In this document: piece after piece, positions 42,840 to 52,602 of the stretch
Position numbering within the stretch: the first letter of the stretch is position 1
How the letters are laid out: each line of letters starts with the position of its first letter
NCBI RefSeq assembly: GCF_030733685.1
Contig: NZ_JASHIM010000003.1
Location: 186,001 to 250,000, forward strand
Reading direction: 5' to 3'
Length of the DNA stretch: 64,000 nt
DNA from: Roseovarius sp. MMSF_3281
Lineage (GTDB): Bacteria; Pseudomonadota; Alphaproteobacteria; Rhodobacterales; Rhodobacteraceae
Translations under genes and position numbers: made by a program
The notes under the pieces: generated by a model
The model's database searches: none
Seen by the model: the letters and a program-made list of their open reading frames with translations, nothing else
What the model was told of the DNA's origin: nothing

Positions 42840-44111
42840 ATGATGGCCGACTTCAAAACCGCGTCGCAAACAATGATGATCCTGCTGCGGTTTTCCCGCA
42901 GGCTTTGGGTACGTGTGACCCTTATGGCACTGTTGTCCATCGCGGCGGCCGTCGCCGCCATGTTCTTTGAAGATTACATGCCCGACAGCCTGCGAAACAG
43001 GATTTCACCCGACACGGTGATGCCGATCCTCACGATCCTCGCCTCGGGCATGCTGGCGGTCAGCACCTTTTCCCTCAATGTCATGGTTTCGGCCCATAAC
43101 GCCGCCGCCTCGCAGGCGACGCCGCGGGCCCACCGCATCCTTCTGGCCGATACGACCACGCAAACCGTGCTGGCCACCTTCATCGGGGCCTTTGTTTATG
43201 CGCTGACGTCGATCATTCTGTTGAAGGCGGGGCTTCATGCGGGCGGCTCATCGGTAACGGTGCTTCTTGTGACCGTGGCAGTGGTGGTGCTGGTCATCCT
43301 GGCGCTTCTGCGCTGGATCGACCACCTCAGCGACCTGGGCAGCATGGACGCCACCCTGCGCATGACCGAGGCCGAAGCGCGCTCCAGCCTGCAACTTACC
43401 CGCCGTGCCCCCGCGCTCAAGGCCAGCCCGCTGACCGCCGACACCCTGATCCCGACCGAGGCCGCGCCGATCCCCTCGCCGCGCTCGGGCTACCTGCAGT
43501 TCATCGACGTCGCCCGTATGAACGAGGCCATCAAGGCATCAGAGGCACGTATCTATTTCCACACCGCCCCGGGACAATTCCTGCTCACCGGGCAGCCCGT
43601 CGCCTATGCCACGGGCCTTGCGGACAAAGAGGCAAAAGCCGTGCAAAACAGCCTGACCATCGGTCAGCACCGCACCTTTGAACAAGACGCGACCTATGGC
43701 CTTCTGGTCCTGTCGGAAATCGCCGCACGCGCGCTTTCGCCCGGGATCAACGACCCCGGCACCGCCATTGACGTCATCGCACGGCAGGAACGCCTGCTTT
43801 GGAACTGGGCCCGCGCCGAGGAGGCCAAGGGCGACCCGAAATTCCCCCGCATCTTCGTGCCTGAACTCTCGCGCAACGAAATGATCCAAAGCGCCTTTTC
43901 CCGGACGGCCCGCGATGGCGCGGGCACGGTCGAGGTGGTTTGCCGCCTGCTTCACGCCCTGCGCGACCTGCAAGACGCCCCCGACCAAGGTTTGGCAATG
44001 GCAGCCGCCGAAATGTCCCAAACCGCGCGCCAATACGCCGAAGAAGGCCTGACCCTGAAATCGGAAAAAGACGTCATGCGCCGCTCTCACGAGGCCTCGC
44101 GCATGGGGTGA
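42840..44111 (+). CDS. DUF2254 membrane protein
   Basis: Protein of 423 residues. Four hydrophobic helices lie within the first 150 residues; the rest is soluble, with the family motif ISPGINDPGTAIDV. The function of DUF2254 is unknown. AAGGGG precedes the ATG at 42840. The C-terminal end is followed at once by a hairpin array. Confidence 0.88.
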   Translation: MMADFKTASQTMMILLRFSRRLWVRVTLMALLSIAAAVAAMFFEDYMPDSLRNRISPDTVMPILTILASGMLAVSTFSLNVMVSAHNAAASQATPRAHRILLADTTTQTVLATFIGAFVYALTSIILLKAGLHAGGSSVTVLLVTVAVVVLVILALLRWIDHLSDLGSMDATLRMTEAEARSSLQLTRRAPALKASPLTADTLIPTEAAPIPSPRSGYLQFIDVARMNEAIKASEARIYFHTAPGQFLLTGQPVAYATGLADKEAKAVQNSLTIGQHRTFEQDATYGLLVLSEIAARALSPGINDPGTAIDVIARQERLLWNWARAEEAKGDPKFPRIFVPELSRNEMIQSAFSRTARDGAGTVEVVCRLLHALRDLQDAPDQGLAMAAAEMSQTARQYAEEGLTLKSEKDVMRRSHEASRMG

Positions 44112-44116
44112 GCGGC

Positions 44117-44226
44117 CAAGGCGTTTCCAAACGCCTTGCTTCCCGAACATTGGAATATGCGTCGCAAGTGCCTTGGAAGGTGCTTGCACGAAGGGGTTTC
44201 GAAACCCCTTCGGCGTCCCGTGGGAC
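44117..44226 (+). repeat. Array of four hairpins after the DUF2254 gene
   Basis: Palindromes at 44117-44138 (arm CAAGGCGTTT), 44164-44187 (GCAAGTGCCTT), 44189-44212 (CGAAGGGGTTTC) and 44215-44226 (GTCCC). The second has two positions that pair only as G-U in plus-strand RNA; the first and third are perfect. It lies between convergent DUF2254 and gltX genes. Confidence 0.8.
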
Positions 44227-44320
44227 CGCTCAATTGACAGTTCCCCCGCATGACGAAACCGGTCAGGGCCGATAAGCGCGCCCGCGAAAACGACAATATT
44301 TTTCGCGGACGGCCAATGGA

Positions 44321-45646
44321 TTATCCCTTGGCCTTGATATTTTGCAGCAGCGGCAAGACCTGGCTCATGTCCGGCCCGTGGCTCTGCCCGGTCAGCGCCT
44401 TCCTGAGCGGCATGAACAGCCCCCGGCCCTTGCGCCCCGTGGCCTCTTTCACGGCACTGGTCCACTGGCCCCAGGTCGCATCGTCAAACGGCCCCTCGGG
44501 CAGCAGCGCCATGGCCTCGGCCACGAATTCCTTGTCCTCATCGTCGATCACCGGCTCTGCCCCGTCTCGGAACATCGCCCACCACGCCTCAAGGTCATTG
44601 AGGGTCGTGATGTTTTCGCGTGTCACCATCCAGAAACGCTCGGCCAGGTCATCGGGAACGCCGATATCGGAAATCTGGCGTTTCACGTCCTCGAAGCCGC
44701 GTTCATGCAGGATACGCGCGGTCAGCGGATAAAGGTCATTCACATCGAATTTCGTCGGTGCGGCCCCGAAACGCGTGATATCGAACCCCTCGATCAGCTC
44801 TGCCATATCGCTGCGCAGTTCCACCGGGTCGGCCGACCCCAGCCGCGCCATCAGGCTGAGCAGTGCCATGGGCTCCACCCCGGATGCCCGCAAGTCCCGC
44901 AGACTGAGCGTTCCAAGGCGTTTCGACAGGCTTTCGCCCTGCGGCCCGGTCAAAAGCGAATGGTGTGCAAAGCTGGGCACATTTCCACCAAGTGCCTGGA
45001 TGATTTGGATTTGCGTCGCCGTGTTGGTCACGTGGTCCGAGCCGCGCACAACATGGGTCACGCCCATTTCCGTGTCGTCCACGACCGAGGCGAGGGTGTA
45101 GAGAAACTGCCCATCGCCACGGATCAACACCGGGTCACTGACGCTTGCCGCGTCGATCGAGGTATGGCCAAGGATGCCATCCTCCCACTCGATCCGCTCA
45201 TGCTCCAGCTTGAAGCGCCACACGCCATCGCCCCGCTCGGCCCGCAGCGCCGCGCGCTCCTCCTCCGACAGGGTCAGGGCCGCCCGGTCATAGACCGGCG
45301 GTTTGCCCATGTTCAGCTGCTTCTTGCGCTTGAGGTCCAGTTCCGTGGGTGTCTCGAACGCCTCGTAAAACCGGCCCATTTCGCGCAGTTTGTCGGCGGC
45401 GGCCACGTAACGATCAAGCCGTTCCGATTGCCGCTCAACCTTGTCCCAGTGCAGGCCCAACCATTCCAGATCGGCCTTGATGGCATCCACGTATTCCTCT
45501 TTCGAGCGTTCCGGATCGGTATCGTCGATCCGCAGGATGAACTGCCCCCCGGCCTTGCGGGCAATGAGAAAATTCATCAAGGCGGTGCGCAGGTTGCCCA
45601 CATGGATATAGCCGGTGGGCGACGGGGCGAAACGGGTGGTGGTCAT
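44321..45646 (-). CDS. gltX: Glutamyl-tRNA synthetase
   Basis: Class I synthetase of 441 residues. The HIGH-type motif is PSPTGYIHVGN at 9-19 and the KMSKS-type motif is SLSKRLG. The start ATG 45646 is preceded by AGGAGA. Rhodobacterales often carry two GltX paralogues; whether this one charges tRNA-Glu, tRNA-Gln or both cannot be told here. Confidence 0.95.
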   Translation of the reverse strand: MTTTRFAPSPTGYIHVGNLRTALMNFLIARKAGGQFILRIDDTDPERSKEEYVDAIKADLEWLGLHWDKVERQSERLDRYVAAADKLREMGRFYEAFETPTELDLKRKKQLNMGKPPVYDRAALTLSEEERAALRAERGDGVWRFKLEHERIEWEDGILGHTSIDAASVSDPVLIRGDGQFLYTLASVVDDTEMGVTHVVRGSDHVTNTATQIQIIQALGGNVPSFAHHSLLTGPQGESLSKRLGTLSLRDLRASGVEPMALLSLMARLGSADPVELRSDMAELIEGFDITRFGAAPTKFDVNDLYPLTARILHERGFEDVKRQISDIGVPDDLAERFWMVTRENITTLNDLEAWWAMFRDGAEPVIDDEDKEFVAEAMALLPEGPFDDATWGQWTSAVKEATGRKGRGLFMPLRKALTGQSHGPDMSQVLPLLQNIKAKG

Positions 45647-45712
45647 CTGGTGTCTCCTGGTTCGCGTGGGCCATGTCACAGTGGCACGTGATTGTCCAGA
45701 TTGCAGCGCGGG

Positions 45713-47065
45713 CTAGCCCTGCGTCGGCCAGACCCTGTGCTCATCGTCAATCACGAAAACATGGGCATGCCGCCGCCCGCCATGGGCGCGCAAATGCGGG
45801 TGATCGGGGGGCAAATCGGGGTGCTGATGCACCACCTCCTGCGGCAGGTCCGCAGGCCAGACCATCCGCGCCACGACCACACCCAAAAGGGCCATAAGCC
45901 CCAACAAAACAAGGGTACCCCCCATGCCAACCCCCTGCGCCGCCCATCCCGCCGTAGGGTAGGTCACCAACCAACAGGCATGGCTCAGCGCAAACTGCGC
46001 GGCAAAGACGGCAGGCCGGTCCTCGGCATGGGCCGACCGCCGCAAAAGCCGCCCCGAGGGTGTGAGGATCGCGGCATAAAGAAACCCAACCATCGCCCAG
46101 ACCAGCAAGAACACCGTCCATCCCGGCAAGCCATCCACGACCAAGACCGCCCCCATGACCAGCGCCAACAGGGCCAAGCCCTGCGCGCCACCCATCATCA
46201 CAGGCCGGTCCGCCATCCGCTCCAACAATCGCGGCACGATCAGCGCCGCCCCCATGGATCCCGCGCCAAAGGCCGCCATCGCGAGGGCAAGGCTACGCTC
46301 ATCCCCACCATAGCCCGATCGCACCAGAACCACGGTATTGACCAAGACAAACGCCCCCACCGCCGAGGCCGCAAGGTTCAAGGCCCAAAGTCCCCGCAGG
46401 CGCGGCGTGGCAAGATAGATGCGGATACCCCGTGTCAGACGCTCGCGAAATGGGCGTTGCCCGGCATCTGCCCCCAAGGGCGGCACGGCGGCGAGTAGCA
46501 CCAGCAGGCCCGACACGACAAAGCCCAGAACCGTGCCAACAAACAGCCAACTGTAACCCACCAACGTCAACAAAAGCGCCGCCAGGGCCGGGCTCAAAAG
46601 GTTCTCCAGATCATAGGCCAACCGCGACATCGACAGCGCCCGGGTATACTCCGCCTCATCCGGCAAGACATCCGGGATCGTGGCCTGAAAAGCCGGGGTG
46701 AAAGTGGCCGAGGCCGATTGCAGAACGAAGATCAGCACGTAAATCTGCCAGACCTCGCTGACGAAGGGCAGGCACAGCGCCACCAGCGCCCGCACCGCAT
46801 CCGCCCCGACCAGGACACCCTTGCGCGGCAGTCGCGTGGCCACTGCTTGTGCCACGGGTGACAGGCCCACATAGGCCACCATCTTGAGGGTCAGCGCCAA
46901 CCCCAGAACGACACCGGCGCGCTCCCCCGCAAGGTCATAGGCCAAAAGGCCAAGCCCCACGGTCAAAAGGCCCGTGCCCACAAGTGCAATGACCTGCGCC
47001 GCGAAAAGCGCGCGAAACGTGGGGTTGTTCAAAATGCCAATCATATCGGCAACATAGCCCGCCAT
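45713..47065 (-). CDS. MFS transporter with histidine-rich C-terminal tail
   Basis: Twelve-helix transporter of about 450 residues starting near MIGILNNPTFRALFAAQVIALVGTG. The final 40 residues are soluble and rich in His, Asp and Pro (VVHQHPDLPPDHPHLRAHGG, then RRHAHVFVIDDEHRVWP). Similar tails occur on NreB-type nickel exporters and related MFS proteins. Metal export or metal sensing by the tail is a reasonable guess. The start is uncertain: ATG 47065, ATG 47044, or a TTG at 47116 that has AGGTGA upstream. Confidence 0.8.
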   Translation of the reverse strand: MAGYVADMIGILNNPTFRALFAAQVIALVGTGLLTVGLGLLAYDLAGERAGVVLGLALTLKMVAYVGLSPVAQAVATRLPRKGVLVGADAVRALVALCLPFVSEVWQIYVLIFVLQSASATFTPAFQATIPDVLPDEAEYTRALSMSRLAYDLENLLSPALAALLLTLVGYSWLFVGTVLGFVVSGLLVLLAAVPPLGADAGQRPFRERLTRGIRIYLATPRLRGLWALNLAASAVGAFVLVNTVVLVRSGYGGDERSLALAMAAFGAGSMGAALIVPRLLERMADRPVMMGGAQGLALLALVMGAVLVVDGLPGWTVFLLVWAMVGFLYAAILTPSGRLLRRSAHAEDRPAVFAAQFALSHACWLVTYPTAGWAAQGVGMGGTLVLLGLMALLGVVVARMVWPADLPQEVVHQHPDLPPDHPHLRAHGGRRHAHVFVIDDEHRVWPTQG

Positions 47066-47178
47066 GCCCACGCCGTTAAGGCGGTATTGCGCCTTCACAT
47101 TCCCGTGAAAGCCCAATGGATCACCTAAAGTCGCGCTACATTCGCCGCAAGACGAGAAGCAACCAGAGAGGATTCGCC

Positions 47179-48102
47179 ATGACCAAAACAGGAATGACCC
47201 GTCGCCACGTTCTGGCCTCCGCCGCCGCCCTGCCGCTGGCCGCCGCAGCCTCCGGGCAGGCCCGCGCCGCGGCTCCGATGATGGGCGTGGCCTCCACCCG
47301 CTTCAACCGCGTCAAACTGGGTGGGTTCGAGGTCACCACCATCCTCGCCGGCACCCGCACCGTGCCCGATCCGCAAAACATTTTCGGCATGAACGTCAGC
47401 GCCGAAGCCTTCGCCGAGGCATCAAAAGCCGCCCATATCCCCACCGACGCGGCGCAGTTCTTCTTTACCCCCACGCTGGTCAATACCGGCAATGAGCTTG
47501 TCCTTTTCGACACCGGCCTGAACGCCGAAGGCACCACCGCCGCCATCGAACAGGCCGGCTATACCGTCGATCAGATCGACGTGGTGGTCATCACCCATAT
47601 GCACGGCGACCACATCGGCGGGTTGATGGCGGGCGAGGCCCCGACCTTCCCCAATGCCCGCTACGTCACCGGGGCCAAGGAATTCGATGCCTGGGCGGCG
47701 ATGGATAACGACGGCTTCAACACGAAGGTCCGCCCCCTGGCCAAGCAGATGACCATGCTCGACGATGGCGGCAGCGTCGCCTCGGGGATCACGGCCATGG
47801 CCGCTTTCGGCCACACCCCGGGCCATATGACCTACATGCTGGAAAGCGAGGGCAAACAGCTTCTCGTCGCCGCCGATTTCGCCAATCACTACGTCTGGTC
47901 GCTGGGCCATCCCGACTGGGAAGTGAAATTCGACATGGACAAATCCGCCGCCGCCAAAACCCGCCGCGGCATCCTCGATATGCTGGCCGCCGATCAAGTG
48001 CCCTTCATCGGCTATCACATGCCATGGCCCGGCACCGGCTTTGCCGAAAAGCAAGGCGAGGGCTACACCTATGTTCCAACCAGCTACCAATTGATGCTGT
48101 AA
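47179..48102 (+). CDS. Exported metallo-beta-lactamase-fold hydrolase
   Basis: Protein of 307 residues with a twin-arginine-type signal (MTKTGMTRRHVLASAAALPLAAAASG). The metal site HMHGDH is at 140-145, followed by the distal histidine in FGHTPGHM and the bridging aspartate in VAADFAN. The exported form suggests a periplasmic lactonase, phosphodiesterase or similar. GAGAGGA precedes ATG 47179. Divergent from the MFS gene. Confidence 0.87.
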   Translation: MTKTGMTRRHVLASAAALPLAAAASGQARAAAPMMGVASTRFNRVKLGGFEVTTILAGTRTVPDPQNIFGMNVSAEAFAEASKAAHIPTDAAQFFFTPTLVNTGNELVLFDTGLNAEGTTAAIEQAGYTVDQIDVVVITHMHGDHIGGLMAGEAPTFPNARYVTGAKEFDAWAAMDNDGFNTKVRPLAKQMTMLDDGGSVASGITAMAAFGHTPGHMTYMLESEGKQLLVAADFANHYVWSLGHPDWEVKFDMDKSAAAKTRRGILDMLAADQVPFIGYHMPWPGTGFAEKQGEGYTYVPTSYQLML

Positions 48103-48160
48103 AGAACCAAAGGGGGGCGTCACCGCCCCCTTTCTTCTTTTCACAAGTATCCTGGGGTAC

Positions 48161-48270
48161 GTTGAAAATCGCATTTTCAACGAAGGGGCAAAGCCCCTTG
48201 ATCGGCGCGCGACAGCGCGCTTGACCTGCGCGGCGCAAGCCGCTCCTTTTGGTCAAGGGGTCACCCCTTG
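48161..48270. repeat. Array of five hairpins between the hydrolase gene and trpS
   Basis: Palindromes at 48161-48181 (arm GTTGAAAAT), 48183-48199 (AAGGGGC), 48205-48220 (GCGCGC), 48230-48243 (GCGGC) and 48254-48270 (CAAGGGGT). Loops are one to four bases. The last includes the trpS stop codon and its final two or three codons. Genes on both sides converge on the array. Confidence 0.8.
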
Positions 48271-49286
48271 GCGCCCACCAGCCCGACAATGTCATATGTC
48301 TTTTGCAAAATCGGGCTGGCAATCTCGCGCGCCCGCTCGGCCCCGCGGGCCAATATCCGGTCGATCTCGCTCACGTCTCCCATCAGGCGGGCCATTTCCC
48401 CGGATATCGGCGCCAAGCGGTCCACCGCGAGGTCGGCCAGTATCGGCTTGAACTCCGAAAAGGCCTTGCCGCCCATTTCGGTCATCACCTGGTCGACGCT
48501 CTGCTCGCTGAGGGCGGCGTAGATATTCACAAGATTTCGCGCCTCGGCCCGGTCTTCGAGGCCCTTGGCCTCGGATGGCAGGGGCTCGGGGTCGGTCTTG
48601 GCCTTGCGGATTTTCTTGGCAATCGTCTCTGCATCATCGGTCAGGTTGATCCGGCTCATGTCCGACGGGTCGGATTTCGACATTTTCTTCGTGCCGTCCC
48701 GCAGGCTCATCACCCGCGTTGCCGCGCCTTCGATCACCGGCTCGGTGATGGGAAAGAATTCCTGCCCGAAATCATTGTTGAACTTGATCGCGATATCGCG
48801 GGTCAGTTCCACGTGCTGTTTCTGGTCCTCGCCCACCGGCACATGGGTGGCGTGATAGACAAGGATATCCGCCGCCATCAGCGCGGGATACGCAAACAGG
48901 CCAAGCGAGGCATTCTGCTGGTTCTTGCCCGCCTTGTCCTTCCACTGCGTCATCCGCTGCATCCAGCCCATGCGCGCGACACAGTTGAAAATCCACGCCA
49001 TCTGGGTGTGTTCGGGCACCTGGCTTTGGTTGAACAGGATGGATTTCTCCGGGTCGATGCCCGAGGCAATGAACCCCGCAGCCAGTAGGCGCGTGGCCTG
49101 GCGCAGTGCATCTGGATCCTGCCAGACTGTCATCGCGTGCAAGTCGACCATGCAGAAGATCGAGTCGATACCTTCGTTCTGGCTGTCGGCAAAGCGTTTG
49201 AGCGCGCCGAGGTAATTGCCAAGCGTCAGGTTCCCCGAAGGCTGGATTCCCGAAAACACGCGGGGGGTGAATGCCGCCTCTGGCAT
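48261..49286 (-). CDS. trpS: Tryptophanyl-tRNA synthetase
   Basis: Class I synthetase of 341 residues starting [20 protein letters not shown]. The HIGH-type motif is [12 protein letters not shown] and KMSKS is intact as [12 protein letters not shown] precedes ATG 49286. The same frame is open far upstream, antisense to the rhomboid gene, but that part is not coding. Confidence 0.96.
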   Translation of the reverse strand: MPEAAFTPRVFSGIQPSGNLTLGNYLGALKRFADSQNEGIDSIFCMVDLHAMTVWQDPDALRQATRLLAAGFIASGIDPEKSILFNQSQVPEHTQMAWIFNCVARMGWMQRMTQWKDKAGKNQQNASLGLFAYPALMAADILVYHATHVPVGEDQKQHVELTRDIAIKFNNDFGQEFFPITEPVIEGAATRVMSLRDGTKKMSKSDPSDMSRINLTDDAETIAKKIRKAKTDPEPLPSEAKGLEDRAEARNLVNIYAALSEQSVDQVMTEMGGKAFSEFKPILADLAVDRLAPISGEMARLMGDVSEIDRILARGAERAREIASPILQKTYDIVGLVGAKG

Positions 49287-49361
49287 GGTCGATCTCCGTG
49301 GTGGATTTTGCTGTCCGCCTCGCTTACCCATGGGGCACAGCCCCGTCAAGGAGAGCAGGCC

Positions 49362-50048
49362 ATGAGCAGCCCCACGAACCACACTCTTGTCAATCCCCTC
49401 CCGCCCGTCGTGGTGGCGCTTTTCCTGGTGATCCTCGGGGTCGAGGCCATGTTTTTCCTTGGCACTCGCGGGCTTGTCGGCGGCCCCACGGCGGTGGGTT
49501 GGCGCAGTGCCGCCATTCAGGATTACGGTTATAACGCCGATGTTCTGCACTGGATGCTGCAAAACAACATCTGGCCGCTGGAGCATCTCAAGCGCTTTGT
49601 CACCTTCCCGTTCATCCATGGCACCTTTACCCATGCGCTTTTTGCCGGTGTCATGCTTCTGGCGCTTGGCAAGTTCGTGGGGGAGGTTTTTGCCCAATGG
49701 GCGGTGATCGTGCTGTTCATCCTGTCGGGCGCCATAGGAGCCTTGGGCTTTACCCTTTTCGCCGGGGCGCAGCCTTGGCTGATCGGGGCCTTTCCCGGGG
49801 TTTATGGCCTGATTGGCGGGTTCACCTACCTGATGTGGCTCAAGCTGGGGCAGATGGGCGAACAGCAATACCGCGCCTTTACCCTTATCGGGGTGCTGAT
49901 GCTTTTGCAGTTGATCTTCGGGTTGCTTTTTGGCGCCAACAGCACGTGGATTGCCGATGTCACGGGCTTCGCGGCGGGGTTCATCCTGTCGGTCTTCCTT
50001 GCCCCGGGCGGTTGGCGGCGCATCCATCAACGTATCCGGCGGAATTAA
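49362..50048 (+). CDS. Rhomboid-family membrane protein lacking catalytic residues
   Basis: Protein of 228 residues with six predicted helices and rhomboid topology. H86 and H91 in [11 protein letters not shown] match the conserved loop-helix 2 region. The active GxSG is GVYG (146-149), with Tyr148 in place of the nucleophile. The catalytic His position (HxxGxxxG) is D199 in DVTGFAAG, and the oxyanion Asn position is Ala95. It is therefore predicted to be an inactive pseudo-rhomboid. AAGGAG precedes the ATG. Its stop overlaps that of murJ in TTAA. The role is unknown; membrane-protein binding is possible. Confidence 0.8.
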   Translation: MSSPTNHTLVNPLPPVVVALFLVILGVEAMFFLGTRGLVGGPTAVGWRSAAIQDYGYNADVLHWMLQNNIWPLEHLKRFVTFPFIHGTFTHALFAGVMLLALGKFVGEVFAQWAVIVLFILSGAIGALGFTLFAGAQPWLIGAFPGVYGLIGGFTYLMWLKLGQMGEQQYRAFTLIGVLMLLQLIFGLLFGANSTWIADVTGFAAGFILSVFLAPGGWRRIHQRIRRN

Positions 50049-51589
50049 CCCCGGCGGCGGAAGGCCTTGCCGAACTCCTGTACCCGGAACGCGCCCAGCG
50101 CGTGACCGATGCCGAAATAGGCCACCGTACCGATCCCGATCAGCACCAGAAGGGCCAGCCAGCGCAGGCCGCCCAGTTCAAAGAACGGCGACAGCACGAG
50201 GTTCACGCCCCAAAGCACCGCGCCCATGGCAATAGAGGCCGCCACGATCCGCCAGACCCGGCGGTGAAACCGCGCGTCGAACCGCGCCACATCGCCCAAG
50301 GGCCGCGCCCCGCGCATCAGCAGCCAGACCATGACCCAGCCCGCCACCGTGGTGGCGATCGCCGCCGCGATCCAGCCGATGGCGAAGGCCAGACCGATGG
50401 CCAGCACCGCGTTGACCACCATGGCCACAAGGGCAAAGCGGAAGGGGCTTTTGGTATCCTCGCGGGCGAAAAACAGCGGTTGCAGCACCTTTTGCAAAAC
50501 GAAAGCAGGCAGGCCCACCCCATAGATCGCCACCGCCAAAGCCGTGGCTGCCGTGTCGTCCGAGCCAAAGGCCCCCCGTTCGAACAGGACCGAGACAATC
50601 GGCATCGGGATGACCATCAGGGCCACCGCCGAGGGCACCGTCAGCGCAAGCGAGATTTCCGCCGCCCGCGAATAGGCCTCGCGCGCGCCGGCATCGTCGG
50701 CGGCCTTCAGGCGGCGCGACAGGTCGGGCAACAGGACAATGCCCACCGCGATCCCCACCACGCCCAGCGGCAGTTGATAAAGGCGATCCGCCGAGTAAAG
50801 CCAGCTTACCGCCTTTTCGAAGTTCGAGGCCACCTGCTGACCCACCAAAAGGTTCACCTGCATCACGCCACCGGCCAGGGCCGCGGGCACGGCGACGCGC
50901 ACAAGCTGCGCCATTTCCGGGGTCCAGCGCGGGCGCGTAGGCCGGATGCGCAAGCCCGCCTTGTCGGCGGCCACCCAGACCAGCGCCAGTTGCGCCACCC
51001 CGGCAAAGGGAATGGTCCAGACCAGCGCCGGGGCCACGGGCCTGTCCATCATGGCCGACACCGTCATTGCCGTCACCAGCATGATGTTCAACACCACCGG
51101 CGCGGCCGCCGCGGCGGCAAATCGGCCCGAGGCATTCAGCACCCCGGACAGCAAGGCCGCCAGCGAAATGAAGAAGATATAGGGGAAGACAACGCGACCG
51201 AACTCCACCGTCAGGTCAAAGCGCTCGTCTTCGGCAAACCCTTCTGCCGTGGCCCAGACCAGAGCAGGCATAAAGACCATGGCAAGGCCGGTCAGGACCA
51301 GCAGGACAAAGGCCAGCCCCGACAAGGCTTGTGCGGCAAAGCCCACCGCGTCCTCGTCCCCTTCCAGCCGCTTGGAAAACATCGGCACGAAAGCGGCGTT
51401 AAACGCCCCTTCGGCAAAGAAGCGACGGAACATATTGGGCAGGCGGAAGGCCGCGACAAAGGCATCCATCACCGCCCCCGGCCCAAGGAAACTGGCGATC
51501 AGAACATCGCGCACGAAACCAAGGATACGGCTGGCCAAAGTCCAGCCGCCGACGGTCAGAACACCGGAAAGCAGGCGAACGGGTCTCAT
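50045..51589 (-). CDS. murJ: Lipid II flippase
   Basis: Protein of 514 residues with fourteen predicted helices, starting [32 protein letters not shown], a typical MurJ/MviN N-terminus with conserved charged residues ([30 protein letters not shown]). It flips lipid II across the inner membrane for peptidoglycan synthesis. Confidence 0.95.
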   Translation of the reverse strand: MRPVRLLSGVLTVGGWTLASRILGFVRDVLIASFLGPGAVMDAFVAAFRLPNMFRRFFAEGAFNAAFVPMFSKRLEGDEDAVGFAAQALSGLAFVLLVLTGLAMVFMPALVWATAEGFAEDERFDLTVEFGRVVFPYIFFISLAALLSGVLNASGRFAAAAAAPVVLNIMLVTAMTVSAMMDRPVAPALVWTIPFAGVAQLALVWVAADKAGLRIRPTRPRWTPEMAQLVRVAVPAALAGGVMQVNLLVGQQVASNFEKAVSWLYSADRLYQLPLGVVGIAVGIVLLPDLSRRLKAADDAGAREAYSRAAEISLALTVPSAVALMVIPMPIVSVLFERGAFGSDDTAATALAVAIYGVGLPAFVLQKVLQPLFFAREDTKSPFRFALVAMVVNAVLAIGLAFAIGWIAAAIATTVAGWVMVWLLMRGARPLGDVARFDARFHRRVWRIVAASIAMGAVLWGVNLVLSPFFELGGLRWLALLVLIGIGTVAYFGIGHALGAFRVQEFGKAFRRRG

Positions 51590-51725
51590 GGGCGGGCCTT
51601 CGGGGTTAGGGCGGATTGCCCCTGCCTAGCGGATCACGTCACGGGGGGGAAGACCAAAGCGCGCGCACCCTCTGGACGCCCCCGCCATGCCGTCCTAACG
51701 TACCGCCAAATCAAGGAGACAAGCC

Positions 51726-52592
51726 ATGGCAACCGGCAACAATATTCGCACCTATTTTGATGGCACGTGGCATGACGGCGATGTGCCGGTGATGCGCGCC
51801 GCCGATCATGGTATGTGGCTTGGCAGTAACGTGTTCGACGGGGCGCGCTATGCCAATGGCCTGACGCCCGACCTTGACAAGCACTGCGCCCGGGTCAATG
51901 CCTCGGCCCGCGCGCTGATGGTCGAACCCACTGTGGCGCCCGAGGATATGGTCGAGATCGTCAAAGAGGGCCTCAAATCCTACTCGGCGGACTCGGCGGT
52001 CTATATCCGTCCGATGTACTGGGCGCTTGATGGCGGCATGTCGGCCATCGTCCCGAAAGAGGGCGGCGGCACAGGCTTTGCAATCAGCCTTGAGGAAATC
52101 CCCATGGCGGCACCCGAGGCCAGCACCTCGCTGGCCCGCACGCGCTTTCGCCGCCCGGTGATGGAGGATGCCGTGGTCAACGCCAAGGCCGCCTGCCTTT
52201 ATCCCAACAATGCCCGGATGCTGGCCGAGGCCCGCGACAAGGGGTTCGGCAACGCGCTTGTCGCCGATGCCCTTGGCAATGTCGCCGAAGCGGCCACCGC
52301 GAATGCCTTTGCCGTCAAGGATGGCGAGGTGTTCACCCCCGTGCCCAACGGCACCTTCCTTGCCGGGATCACCCGTGCGCGCCACATCGAGAACCTGCGC
52401 GCCGATGGCGTCACCGTCCACGAATGCGTCATGTCATTTGAAGATTTCCGCGATGCCGACGAGGTGTTCCTGTCGGGCAACATGATGAAGGTCACGCCCG
52501 TCACCGCATTTGAAGACCGGCAATACCAGATCGGCCCCCTCACCCGCCGCATCCGCGAGATGTACTGGGACTGGGCCGCCACCACAGCGTAA
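51726..52592 (+). CDS. Class IV aminotransferase, branched-chain type
   Basis: Protein of 288 residues of the D-amino-acid/branched-chain aminotransferase fold. The PLP lysine is K154 in VVNAKAACLYPNN and the cofactor glutamate follows in GNVAEAATANAF. Typical IlvE has about 305 residues and this one uses IlvE-like motifs. AAGGAG precedes the ATG. It lies ten bases before the flavoenzyme gene, so the two are co-transcribed; a dedicated catabolic role (for example with amino-acid betaines) is possible. Confidence 0.85.
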   Translation: MATGNNIRTYFDGTWHDGDVPVMRAADHGMWLGSNVFDGARYANGLTPDLDKHCARVNASARALMVEPTVAPEDMVEIVKEGLKSYSADSAVYIRPMYWALDGGMSAIVPKEGGGTGFAISLEEIPMAAPEASTSLARTRFRRPVMEDAVVNAKAACLYPNNARMLAEARDKGFGNALVADALGNVAEAATANAFAVKDGEVFTPVPNGTFLAGITRARHIENLRADGVTVHECVMSFEDFRDADEVFLSGNMMKVTPVTAFEDRQYQIGPLTRRIREMYWDWAATTA

Positions 52593-52602
52593 AGGCAAGA
52601 CC

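Noticed and set aside
49287..50030. 248-codon N-terminal extension of TrpS
   Set aside because: It is antisense to the rhomboid gene; TrpS homologues start at the HIGH-motif region and GGAG precedes ATG 49286.
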